Positions 1-9,933 of a stretch of DNA of 53,348 bases are shown here, one piece after another (position 1 is the stretch's first letter; every line of letters begins with the position of its first letter). The stretch is from positions 1 to 53,348 of the forward strand of contig CALXMV010000016.1 in assembly GCA_944389565.1 (NCBI GenBank), in the 5' to 3' direction. The position numbers and the translations under genes are program-made. This stretch comes from an uncultured Kiritimatiellota bacterium (lineage in GTDB: Bacteria; Verrucomicrobiota; Kiritimatiellia; RFP12; DVOR01). The notes beneath the pieces are model-generated. The model was not told where the DNA came from, did not search any database, and saw only the letters and a program-made list of their open reading frames with translations.

Positions 1-150
1 AAACGCTTCAGAGCTTCCTTCGACATCTCGACACTTGAGCAACTACTCTTCCCTTGATTTTTATGCGTTTGCCCTGCATTCTCCTCCGCCAACAGTGCGA
101 GAGCCCCCCCCGGGGGATCTTTATGACGCAACGTCCCTGATTTCTTCCCT

Positions 151-192
151 CTCTTTTCCCTCGGGGCGGCATACCGCCCCGAGGGAAAAGAG
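151..192 (-). terminator. Intrinsic terminator of the lipoprotein operon
   Basis: Two perfect 19-nt arms (151-169 and 174-192) close on a 4-nt loop. The stem has a G+C-rich core and an A/T-rich base, so it could end transcription on either strand. It lies about a dozen bases past the stop codon of the last lipoprotein gene. I see no gene in the first 150 bases of the window. Confidence 0.75.
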
Positions 193-204
193 ACACATCA
201 CGCC

Positions 205-582
205 TCAGAAAGGCACCGTCCCCCACCGCGGCGAGCGGTTCTCCCCCGGCTCCGCCTCGCCCACCCGGCGGCCTGCCGCGTCGAAGCGCATCCGCCACAG
301 CCACACGCGCGTGCGCACGTTCCCCAGCCGCACCAGCCGCACGCCGAAGACCCCTGCCGTGAAGGCGCCCCCGCGCGTCTCCACCCCCGTCCACACCGCC
401 TCAGTCCCCCCGTCCGGCAGGGTCCGCGTCGCGGACGGGTTCCCCATCGCCGCCACCGCCTCGCGGAACGACCCCGCCCGCGGCGCCTCCGCGCCATCCG
501 CCACGCACCCCGCCCGCTCGGAGATGCACCCCGCGCACCCCAGCGCCGCCGCCAGCAGCGCCACGCCCGCCGCCCGCGTCAC
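205..582 (-). CDS. Small BamE/SmpA-like lipoprotein, third of three
   Basis: About 125 aa, read from a GTG that overlaps the stop of the preceding gene (GTGA), a typical translational coupling. The N-terminus is a short hydrophobic signal ending in a lipobox-like stretch (ALGCAGC), so the mature protein is probably lipidated and membrane anchored. The body contains a piece resembling the SmpA/BamE pattern (an amphipathic segment then MGNPSATRTLPDGG). The C-terminal PRWGTVPF resembles the PRWETWPF end of the first gene of the trio, suggesting paralogy. BamE in other bacteria is an accessory of the outer-membrane beta-barrel assembly complex; I infer only a related fold here. Confidence 0.6.
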   Translation of the reverse strand: MTRAAGVALLAAALGCAGCISERAGCVADGAEAPRAGSFREAVAAMGNPSATRTLPDGGTEAVWTGVETRGGAFTAGVFGVRLVRLGNVRTRVWLWRMRFDAAGRRVGEAEPGENRSPRWGTVPF

Positions 583-986
583 GGCGCGGCCTCCCGGAAA
601 TCCACCACCTCGAAGCCATCCCCCCGCCGCCGGACCCGCGAGACCAGGCTCACCACCCCCGCCGCGTCGAAACGGATCAGCACGTCGTCCGCCGCCACCT
701 GCCGCGACCGCCGGAAGATCGGCGAGACCAGATACCCGAAATGCAGTTCCCACACCCGCGTGTCCAGCGACCGCCAATGCAGCATCTCCGCCGAGACATA
801 CGCCGGCACGTCGTCCACCTGCCCCACCGGCGGCGGCATCCCCAGGCGCCGCACCACCTCCGCGTAGGTCGTCCTTCCCGGCTCCACCCACGCCGTCGAC
901 AGCCCCGCCACCTCCGGGTTCGTCACCACCCGCGAGCACGTGCACCCCACGCACCCCGCCAACAACGCCAAGACCGCCGCCCGCAT
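579..986 (-). CDS. Small BamE/SmpA-like lipoprotein, second of three
   Basis: About 135 aa. The chosen ATG opens a compact signal peptide (MRAAVLALLAGCVGC) with a lipobox cysteine; a longer open frame upstream has no signal and is rejected. Residues following the signal carry the SmpA/BamE-type pattern VEPGRTTYAEVVRRLGMPPP, the turn-helix found in small outer-membrane lipoproteins. It starts 10 bp after the first gene of the trio and overlaps the third by 4 bp, so the three form one operon. Function is inferred from the fold only. Alternative: a generic envelope lipoprotein unrelated to Bam. Confidence 0.65.
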   Translation of the reverse strand: MRAAVLALLAGCVGCTCSRVVTNPEVAGLSTAWVEPGRTTYAEVVRRLGMPPPVGQVDDVPAYVSAEMLHWRSLDTRVWELHFGYLVSPIFRRSRQVAADDVLIRFDAAGVVSLVSRVRRRGDGFEVVDFREAAP

Positions 987-996
987 CGCGCGCCCC

Positions 997-1380
997 TCAC
1001 GCCCCGAAAGGCCACGTCTCCCACCGCGGGGCCGGCGCCGGCGAGCGCTCCACCGCGCGCACCACGCCCTCCCCGTCCACGAACACATACACCGCCGAGA
1101 ACGACGAGTTCGTCTTCGTCAGCGTCACCAGGATCAGCGAGACCCCCTCCGTCTTCGCGTCCCCGTACGAGAACGCGTAGACCACCCGCCCGTCCCGCAG
1201 CGGGATCACCGCGCTCGGCGCCGCCCCCAGGATCCCCGGCAGCTCCTCCGCCCGCGTCTCCCCCGGCACGATCCCCGCCGCCCGCTCCGCCACCGCCGAG
1301 TCGTTCACCCGCGCACGGTTCCAGATGCAACCGCCCGCCGCCATCGCCAACGCCGCCAACACCGCGATCCGCCGAAACAT
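997..1380 (-). CDS. Small BamE/SmpA-like lipoprotein, first of three
   Basis: About 127 aa. The start at MFRRIAVL is supported by a GGAGGGAGAG ribosome-binding site directly upstream; a start 13 codons earlier would lack one. A signal peptide ends at a lipobox (MAAGGC). The mature part reads VPGETRAEELPGILGAAP followed by several beta strands, the SmpA/BamE-like layout of one helix packed on a small sheet. It is the first gene of a three-gene lipoprotein operon lying 65 bp downstream of two co-directional tRNA genes, so shared transcription with the tRNAs is possible. Confidence 0.68.
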   Translation of the reverse strand: MFRRIAVLAALAMAAGGCIWNRARVNDSAVAERAAGIVPGETRAEELPGILGAAPSAVIPLRDGRVVYAFSYGDAKTEGVSLILVTLTKTNSSFSAVYVFVDGEGVVRAVERSPAPAPRWETWPFGA

Positions 1381-1445
1381 CTCTCCCTCCGTGCCCGGAC
1401 CAGGCAAAAAGAGCCGCAACGCAATTCACGTCGCGGCTCGGAAAA

Positions 1446-1522
<77 letters not shown>

Positions 1523-1529
1523 TTCAGGA

Positions 1530-1606
1530 TGGCGCGCCTTGGAGGATTTGAACCTCCAACCTTCTGATCCGTAGTCAGATGCTCTATCCAATTGAGCTAA
1601 AGGCGC
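1530..1606 (-). tRNA. tRNA-Arg (ACG)
   Basis: A 77-nt cloverleaf with encoded CCA: acceptor GCGCCTT/AAGGCGC, D stem GCTC/GAGC, anticodon stem TCTGA/TCAGA around loop CTACGGA (anticodon ACG, expected to be edited to ICG), T arm GGAGG-TTCAAAT-CCTCC. It is the first of two tandem tRNAs read leftward. Confidence 0.95.
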
Positions 1607-1691
1607 TTGGTGCCTCAAAACGCGAGATAATATATCACACCTCGTCTCCCCGCGCAACCCCCTTTTTTCGACTTTTTTTCGCGGGGCCCGG

Positions 1692-2399
1692 TCAGCGGGC
1701 GGCGAGGGTGAGTTTGGGACGGGTGCCGAAGAGGGCGGTGCCGATCCGGACGTGGGTGGCGCCTTCCTCGATGGCGACCTCGAAGTCGCCGGTCATGCCC
1801 ATGGAGAGGTTCGGGAGGGAAAGGCCGAAGCGGGCGGAGAGGGCGTCGCGGAGCTCGCGGAGGCGGGCGAAGTGGGGGCGGGCGTGCTCGGGGTCGGGGT
1901 CGAAGGGGGCCATCGTCATGAGGCCGGTGAGGGTGAGGGCGGTGGTGGTGGCGAGGAGGTGGTCGAGGAGGGGCGGGACGGCCTCGGGGGCGAGGCCGTA
2001 TTTGGAGGGCTCGCCGGAGACGTTGACCTCCAGGAGGATCTCGGGGCGGGTGCCGGCCTGGCGGGCAGCGGCCTCGAGGGTGTCGAGGAGGCGCTGGCTG
2101 TCGACGGAGTGGATGGCCTCGAAGAGGCGGACGGCGTGGCGGGCCTTGTTGGTCTGGAGGTGGCCGATGAGATGCCAATGGGCGGAGGAGGGGCAGAGGG
2201 GGATCTTCCAGGCGGCCTCTTGGACCTTGTTCTCGCCGAAAAGGGTCATGCCGGCGTCGATGGCGTCGCGCACGACCTCGGGGCCATGGGTCTTGGTGAC
2301 GGCCACGAGGGTGATGTCGGCGGGGTCGCGGCCAGCGCGGCCGGCGGCGGCGGCGATGCGCGCGAGGACGTTCTCGTAGGGGGGGATCAGGTCGTTCAT
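1692..2399 (-). CDS. yggS: YggS/PROSC-family PLP homeostasis protein
   Basis: 235 aa, the usual length for the family. This cytosolic PLP-binding TIM-barrel protein is known to buffer pyridoxal phosphate rather than catalyse a specific reaction. The PLP lysine is K36 in LVAVTKTH; GENKVQE, HLIGHLQTNK and the C-terminal NLSMGMTGDFEVAI and RIGTALFG phosphate-binding motifs are all present. Its ATG overlaps the stop of the thioesterase gene (ATGA), making it the last gene of a topA-thioesterase-yggS operon. An 85-bp AT-rich gap separates it from tRNA-Arg. Confidence 0.93.
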   Translation of the reverse strand: MNDLIPPYENVLARIAAAAGRAGRDPADITLVAVTKTHGPEVVRDAIDAGMTLFGENKVQEAAWKIPLCPSSAHWHLIGHLQTNKARHAVRLFEAIHSVDSQRLLDTLEAAARQAGTRPEILLEVNVSGEPSKYGLAPEAVPPLLDHLLATTTALTLTGLMTMAPFDPDPEHARPHFARLRELRDALSARFGLSLPNLSMGMTGDFEVAIEEGATHVRIGTALFGTRPKLTLAAR

Positions 2400-2806
2400 G
2401 GCTGGGCGAAGAAGCGGCGCATGGCCAGGGGTGGGCGGCAGGGGCGATGGGTGGCGCGGTCGAGGAAGGCGAGGTCGGTGGTGCCGTCGAGCACCAGGCG
2501 CCCCTCGGGGTTGAGCACCTCGTAGCGGAAGCGGAGGGTGGCGCGGGGAGGCTCGTCGACATGGACGTGGATGGCGAGCTCCTCGTCGTAGCGCGCAGGG
2601 TGGTGGTAGCGGAGGTCGACGGCGACGATGGGGGTGATGATCCCGGAGGCCTCGATCTCGGCGTAGGATCCGCACCCGGTGGCGCGGAGGGCCTCCCCGC
2701 GCGCCTCCTCGAGGAAGAGGAGGTAGTTGCCGTGCCAGCAGACGCCCATCTGGTCGGTCTCGGCGTAGCGGACGCGGACGTGATGGAGATAATGGTAGGG
2801 GAGCAT
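2396..2806 (-). CDS. Acyl-CoA thioesterase, YbgC/4-HBT hot-dog family
   Basis: 136 aa, a single hot-dog domain. The N-terminal block RVRYAETDQMGVCWHGNYL holds the family catalytic aspartate (D18) and the conserved H25-x-N27, followed by an acidic helix (FLEEAR). Members hydrolyse acyl-CoA or 4-hydroxybenzoyl-CoA thioesters; the substrate cannot be told from sequence. The gene starts 5 bp after topA and is translationally coupled to yggS by a 4-bp overlap. No signal peptide; cytosolic. Confidence 0.88.
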   Translation of the reverse strand: MLPYHYLHHVRVRYAETDQMGVCWHGNYLLFLEEARGEALRATGCGSYAEIEASGIITPIVAVDLRYHHPARYDEELAIHVHVDEPPRATLRFRYEVLNPEGRLVLDGTTDLAFLDRATHRPCRPPLAMRRFFAQP

Positions 2807-2811
2807 GGCGG

Positions 2812-5262
<2,451 letters not shown>

Positions 5263-5364
5263 AATAAACCACGATCCTTTTGGGGTGCGCATAAAGAGAT
5301 AGCACCTTCCTGGGCGTTTGGCAAGTCTTTTTTCGCGCGCCCCCGAAAATCGGCTGTCAGCCCA

Positions 5365-8040
5365 TCAGCCGACTGGGACGAGTTCGAGGAGGAGGCCGCG
5401 GGAGGCGGGAAGGGTGATGGGCCCCGCGCCGGGGAGGTCGGCGGCCTCCTGGAATCCCTCCGAGGGCGCGGCGCGCCAGCGGAAGGGTTGGTCGGGGGCG
5501 AGGCCGAGCGCGGCGCGATCGACGGCGAGGCGCGTGGCGAGGGGGCGGTCGGTGAGGTTGGCGAGGGCCAGGAGCGTCCTGCCGTCGGGCCGGCGGTAGA
5601 GCGTGGCGAGCGCGCGGTCGGTGTCGGGGCGGACGGGGTTGGCGGGGTCCCACCACCCGACGAGGTCGGTGCCGGGGACGAGGCCGAAGGCGTCGAGCAC
5701 GCGCCAGGCGGGGCGCGGGTCGCCGGCCCACGGGCGGCGGGGGAGCATCCCGAAGGCGAGGCCGCGCCAGGGGTTCTGCGGGCCGGTCAGCTGCTCGCTC
5801 ATGAGCCCGAAGGGGATGCCGGACATCTCGGTGAGGATGAAGTCGGGGGCGCGGTCCATGGTGAAGGCCCCCTCGCCGTGCCAGAGCGAGTCGAGATAGG
5901 GATAGAGCTCCAGGAAGCAGATGGCGGAGTTGGCCCAGGCGGCGAGGGGGTTGTGATGGTTCCAGGAGTGCATGTCGATGAGGCGGCGGGTGGGGGCGTC
6001 GCGGTCGAGGATCCGCCGCGCGCGGCGCATGGCGACCCGGTCGAGGGCGGTGTCGTCGATGTACAGGCCGTCGATCCGGGCGTTCCGCACGAGGTAATCG
6101 AGCCCCGCGAGATAGAAGTTGTCCCAGCGCGTGGAGGGGGTGGTGAGGACGGCGAGGTCGAGCTTGCCCTCGAGCCCCGGGTGCCGGAGGGTCTCGCGCC
6201 AGGCCGGCACGAAGTCCTCGCCGAGGTGCGCCCGGAGCCACGGGTGCGGGCCGTTCCGGTTGGTGACCGGCCAAGGGACGCCGGGCTTCCGCGGGAGGAT
6301 CACCTCGCCGTCGAGCGCGGCCAACGCCATGAACTCGGGCATGTTCTGCGTGAGCTCGCGGGTGGTGTAATAGACCTTGAGCCCGAGCCCCGCCGCGTGC
6401 GCGGCCCGCGTTCGCTCGGCGAGGCGCGGGAGGAACCGGTCGCTGTAGGGGTAATTGATGAAGGGGTTGATGGCGCGCCCCTGGTGGATGTTCACCACGG
6501 TGTGCCCCTCGGCGGCGAGCCGCGCGAAATCCTCGTCCTTGGCGGAGGCATGGGCGTGGTAGATGCGGTTCCTGCCGAGATGGAAGGCCGGATCGATCGG
6601 CTTGAAGGGCGTGAGCCAGCACTCCAGCCCGTAGGCGACGCGCTGCCCCGCGGCGAGGGCGCGCGCCCCGCCGGAAATCGCCACGCGCGTCCCGCCCGCC
6701 ACGCGGCGGAGGGAGACGCCGCCCCCGCCCCACCCCTCGGGCAGCGCGAGCGGGCGGAAGGCGTAATAGGCGTTGATGAGCGGGCGGACGTAATTGTCGC
6801 CCTTCATGCGCACCATCAGCCCCTGGTTCACGCCGCCGACCCAGAGGGCGTCCTGGTGCTTGCGCGTGTCCCAGCGCCAATCGAGGGACTCGGGCGTCGC
6901 GCCGCCCTCGAGCCCCAGCCCCATCGCGTAACGCGCCGCCTCGGGCCGCAGCGTGAAGGCCACGCGCACCGGCCCGCAGGCCTCCGCCCGCGCCGCGCGC
7001 ACCTCCAGCCGCAGATCCAGCCACCCGTCATACTCCAGCCGCCCGCGCGTGACCACCGTGAGCCCCTCGCCCACAGCGCTCTCGGCCTCCCACGAGACCC
7101 CGACGGGCGAACGCTCCGTGAAGGCGAAGCGCACGGGCCGCGGCGCCCGATCGCCCACGCGGAGCGTCGGCGCCTCGACGAAGGCCTCCTGCCCCCGCGC
7201 CACGATCCGCGTGTTCGAGCCGTTGAAGAACGACCGGTACGCCGCCGGCAGGCCATCCGCGCCCAGGACGACCTCGCGCCCCAGGATACGCAGCGTCCGC
7301 GTCGCCTCGTCCGCCTCCACCGGCGTGAAGGGCGCGGTGACCGTCTCCTCCTGACCCACCGTCGAATCGAGCCACGCCAGGCGCGCCAGGCGCCACCCGT
7401 CATGCACGCCGCCCTCGGGCAACGGCTCGCCCGCCACCCGCAGCCGCACGGGGAAATCCCGCCCGCCGATCGCCAGCGTGAAGGCCAGCTCCCCAGCCGG
7501 GGCCTCCGCCGGCACCCGCACGCCAAACCAGAGCGGCCGCACCTCGCCCTCCCCCGGCCACGGCAGCGCCTTGCGCAGCGCCCCGCCCAGCCGATCCGTC
7601 CCCTCCAGCGAGAGGCACGTCACCTCCGGCGCCGCGCCGCCCGCCCCGCGCACGGCGTAGCCGACGGTCTCGGCGGGCGCCTTCGCCCCGCCCACGATCG
7701 CCACCTGGAAGACGTAGAACTCCCCGGGGCGCGCCTCCCCGCGGAAGCCCCCGAGCGCCCCCGCGCCCGCCTCCGTCAGCCACACCGCCGGCAGGATCCC
7801 CCGCCGCACCGCGCGGTCGCGCCGTTCGCCGAAGAGCCAGAAATCCGCCGGATGCGCCGCGCGGAAGGCCCGCCACGCCTCCGGCGTCGCCGCGCGCTCC
7901 ATCACCGTCGGCGCCAGATCGGCGTCGGCCGCGCCCGAGACCTGCGCCTCCGGCAGGTTGTACTCCGCCTCGCCGGGGATCTCCGCCCCCGCCCGCGCCA
8001 CGGCCATCGCCGCCACGGCCGCCATCAGCCAATGTGACAT
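5365..8040 (-). CDS. Secreted large putative glycoside hydrolase (DUF6067-like)
   Basis: About 891 aa. An N-terminal signal peptide (MSHWLMAAVAAMAVARAGA) directs export. I chose this ATG over one two codons upstream because a GAGGG site sits 7 nt before it. The first half is beta-rich (bacterial carbohydrate-module-like); the second half has TIM-barrel features with YIDDTALDR near residue 658, HSWNHHNP and FILTEMSG. The layout recalls the DUF6067 / GH123-like secreted proteins common in polysaccharide-degrading bacteria. Substrate is unknown and no catalytic pair can be assigned. It stands alone, leftward, about 100 bp upstream of topA. Confidence 0.6.
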   Translation of the reverse strand: MSHWLMAAVAAMAVARAGAEIPGEAEYNLPEAQVSGAADADLAPTVMERAATPEAWRAFRAAHPADFWLFGERRDRAVRRGILPAVWLTEAGAGALGGFRGEARPGEFYVFQVAIVGGAKAPAETVGYAVRGAGGAAPEVTCLSLEGTDRLGGALRKALPWPGEGEVRPLWFGVRVPAEAPAGELAFTLAIGGRDFPVRLRVAGEPLPEGGVHDGWRLARLAWLDSTVGQEETVTAPFTPVEADEATRTLRILGREVVLGADGLPAAYRSFFNGSNTRIVARGQEAFVEAPTLRVGDRAPRPVRFAFTERSPVGVSWEAESAVGEGLTVVTRGRLEYDGWLDLRLEVRAARAEACGPVRVAFTLRPEAARYAMGLGLEGGATPESLDWRWDTRKHQDALWVGGVNQGLMVRMKGDNYVRPLINAYYAFRPLALPEGWGGGGVSLRRVAGGTRVAISGGARALAAGQRVAYGLECWLTPFKPIDPAFHLGRNRIYHAHASAKDEDFARLAAEGHTVVNIHQGRAINPFINYPYSDRFLPRLAERTRAAHAAGLGLKVYYTTRELTQNMPEFMALAALDGEVILPRKPGVPWPVTNRNGPHPWLRAHLGEDFVPAWRETLRHPGLEGKLDLAVLTTPSTRWDNFYLAGLDYLVRNARIDGLYIDDTALDRVAMRRARRILDRDAPTRRLIDMHSWNHHNPLAAWANSAICFLELYPYLDSLWHGEGAFTMDRAPDFILTEMSGIPFGLMSEQLTGPQNPWRGLAFGMLPRRPWAGDPRPAWRVLDAFGLVPGTDLVGWWDPANPVRPDTDRALATLYRRPDGRTLLALANLTDRPLATRLAVDRAALGLAPDQPFRWRAAPSEGFQEAADLPGAGPITLPASRGLLLELVPVG

Positions 8041-8130
8041 CCTCATGCCCTCACTCTAACACGCGCCCGCCCGCCGGGCAAGCCCCCCGCCCGCGGGCGG
8101 ACACGCCGCCCACCGGCGGACGCACCCCCC

Positions 8131-8442
8131 TCACGCCCGCGGCGCCACATACACCATCCGCGGCCCGCCGACCCGCCCGTCCGCCCACACCCGGATCGCC
8201 GCCAGGCACCCCGCCCACGCCTCCGGCAGGCGCACGAAGAGCAGCCCCTCCTCATCCACCTGCTCCGGCCGCAACGTCAGGCGCCGCGCCCCGGCCGGCC
8301 GCCCCACCCGCACCCGCGCGCACACCCGCACCCGGCGCGTCCCTCGCGCCCACGGCCCCGTCCGCACCGCCAGCACCCCGCCGGCCTCGCACCGCCAGAA
8401 ACGCCCCGTCCGCAGCGAAAACGCATAATCGATCTCACACAT
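8131..8442 (-). CDS. Small protein of unknown function
   Basis: 103 aa starting MCEIDYAFSL; an ATG three codons earlier sits too close to the AAAGG site to be preferred. The sequence is rich in Arg and Val with alternating hydrophobics, suggesting a small beta fold, ending GGPRMVYVAPRA. No signal peptide, no domain recognised. It follows a strong terminator that ends the HU/25-codon unit, so it is either read through or has its own promoter. I have no functional assignment. Confidence 0.5.
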   Translation of the reverse strand: MCEIDYAFSLRTGRFWRCEAGGVLAVRTGPWARGTRRVRVCARVRVGRPAGARRLTLRPEQVDEEGLLFVRLPEAWAGCLAAIRVWADGRVGGPRMVYVAPRA

Positions 8443-8479
8443 CGCGAACATCCTTTCCCTGAGAAAACGAAACCCTCGA

Positions 8480-8518
8480 AAAAGAAACGCCCGGGGGCGG
8501 GGCCGCCGCCCCCGGGCG
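8480..8518 (-). terminator. Intrinsic terminator after the 25-codon ORF
   Basis: Perfect 13-bp G+C arms (8488-8500 and 8506-8518) with a 5-nt loop, followed on the leftward strand by a T-rich stretch (TTTCTTTTT). Confidence 0.7.
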
Positions 8519-8524
8519 AGACGC

Positions 8525-8602
8525 TCAACCCAGGAGGTCGAGCAAACCACGCAGGAACCCCTTCAGCGCCTCGATCAGCGCCACGAGGATGGGATTGTCC
8601 AT
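8525..8602 (-). CDS. 25-aa amphipathic peptide
   Basis: A 25-codon frame with a near-perfect ribosome-binding site (AAAGGAGGTGCGTG before ATG), stronger than that of most genes here. The product begins MDNPILVALI and continues as one Leu/Ile/Ala-rich amphipathic helix with a few charges (E, K, R, D). It lies between a GC-rich hairpin after the HU-like gene (arms 8688-8699 and 8704-8715) and an intrinsic terminator. It could be a type I-toxin-like peptide, a membrane-active regulator or a leader peptide. Confidence 0.5.
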   Translation of the reverse strand: MDNPILVALIEALKGFLRGLLDLLG

Positions 8603-8723
8603 CACGCACCTCCTTTCTTCGGGAGGGCCCCGCCCCGCCGGGCACGGGCCGACACATGGATGCGCCGCACGATCCCGCCGCGCGGAAGGCCCCCGCGCCA
8701 CCCGGCGCGGGGGCCGGGCCGCC

Positions 8724-9476
8724 TTACTCCGCGGCCGTCTTCGTGAGGAGCGGCTCCCCGTACTTCACCTGGTAGAGCGTCTCGCCGCCCAGGCGCGAGC
8801 GCAAGAAGAGCTCGACCTGATGGCCATCGCTCAGGAAGGTGTGGGGGTTCGCGAGGATCACCCGCCCATCCGTCGTGACGTTCACGAACGTGCAGGCCAT
8901 CACGTTCCCCTCATAGGAGAGGAAGAAGCCCTCGTCCTCCGCCTCGCGGTCCCACTCCAGCCGCGTCCCCGTGACCAGGAAGTTGGCCCGGGAGGAGATC
9001 CGGTCGGCCTCCAGCGAGGCCAGGTCCAGCACCGCCGTCAGCTCCGGCAGCGTCACGTCATGCACGCGCAGCACGGCGCTCGCCGAGGCGGCCCCGCGCA
9101 TCCGCGAGCCCACCGAGGCGTTCACCACCACCGCGTTCTTCGCGGCGTCCCACGCCGAGTCCGCCTCCGCGAAGGTGCCGCGGATCGCCGGCGCGAAGCG
9201 CACCAGGCCGTTCACGTTCACCGCGCGGCCCTCGGCGACCAACTGCGCCACCATCTGCGCGAACTCGTCCACCACCAGGCGGATCGTGCTCGCCTTCACG
9301 GCGCACCCCTCCGCCACCATGCGCTTGGCCACGTCGTCGAGGCAATAGGTCTCCTTCACGCGCACCTGCGCCACGTACTTGTCCCCGCGCTCGCTCTCCG
9401 CGGCCATCTTGTTCGGGACCAGGCGATACTCCACGTTCGCCAGGTTGCTCCCCTTCTCGATCACGATGTCGGCCAT
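8724..9476 (-). CDS. HU-like DNA-binding protein with C-terminal extra domain (DUF4469-like)
   Basis: 250 aa, more than twice a plain HU. Residues about 10-115 have the HU/IHF-type layout: helices around YCLDDVAKRMVAEGC and the segment EGRAVNVNGLVRFAPAIRGTF that stands where the DNA-binding arm begins. The remainder is a beta-rich domain like the DUF4469 module fused to HU-like proteins in Bacteroidetes and PVC bacteria. A good AAAGGAG site precedes the ATG. It heads a short leftward unit with the 25-codon ORF. A nucleoid role is inferred; the partner domain's job is unknown. Confidence 0.75.
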   Translation of the reverse strand: MADIVIEKGSNLANVEYRLVPNKMAAESERGDKYVAQVRVKETYCLDDVAKRMVAEGCAVKASTIRLVVDEFAQMVAQLVAEGRAVNVNGLVRFAPAIRGTFAEADSAWDAAKNAVVVNASVGSRMRGAASASAVLRVHDVTLPELTAVLDLASLEADRISSRANFLVTGTRLEWDREAEDEGFFLSYEGNVMACTFVNVTTDGRVILANPHTFLSDGHQVELFLRSRLGGETLYQVKYGEPLLTKTAAE

Positions 9477-9842
9477 GACCGACTCCTTTCCGTTCCTCCC
9501 CCTTTCGCGATGGAAGCGCCGGGCACCCGCCCGCCGGCATCCGCGCCCGGACCGGGGGAACCGCCCACGCGCACCCTTGCGCGCACTCGGACACGCCCCG
9601 CGCGAAAATCCCGCAACCCCTTGACAATCCAACCCCACGCGACCGCCATCCCCTGCCATCCCGCCCTCGCACCCCATCCCCGCCGCCAAGAAATGCTGGG
9701 AAAATCCACCCCCCTTTGCTACACTGTGTGGCACACCCGCGGGGCCCAACCCCGCGCGGCTCGTGTTAAACACGTGCGCACGCACGGATGATTTGCTCGG
9801 TAGAAAGTCCGCCAGACATTGAGAGAGCAAACGTTCGGGTGC

Positions 9843-9866
9843 GGCATGCAGGCGCGCTTGCATGCC
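9843..9866. repeat. 24-bp quasi-palindrome upstream of mod
   Basis: Twelve-base half-sites (GGCATGCAGGCG and its complement) with one G:T mismatch. It abuts the left arm of the next hairpin by 3 nt. It could be a repressor operator or a hairpin in the leader RNA. Confidence 0.55.
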
Positions 9867-9927
9867 CTCCCGTCTGTTTCTCTCAGGCCCTCTTGGCGGA
9901 CGGCTCTACCGGAACAGACGGGAGGGC
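9864..9927 (+). promoter_or_regulatory. Hairpin sequestering the mod Shine-Dalgarno
   Basis: GCCCTCCCGTCTGTT at 9864-9878 pairs perfectly over 15 bp with AACAGACGGGAGGGC at 9913-9927. The right arm contains GGGAGG, the only plausible ribosome-binding site for the mod ATG at 9934, so folding would block initiation. Confidence 0.7.
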
Positions 9928-9933
9928 ACCTTC

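Larger units (their letters stand above)
9720..9933 (+). promoter_or_regulatory. Structured leader of the mod-res operon
   Basis: An extended -10 (TGCTACACT, TACACT at 9720-9725) lacks a clear -35. The roughly 200-nt leader then holds several dyads: a GCGGGG/CCCCGC stem near 9740, the quasi-palindrome at 9843-9866 and the long stem over the ribosome-binding site. No gene is visible between the HU-like gene and mod. Confidence 0.45.
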
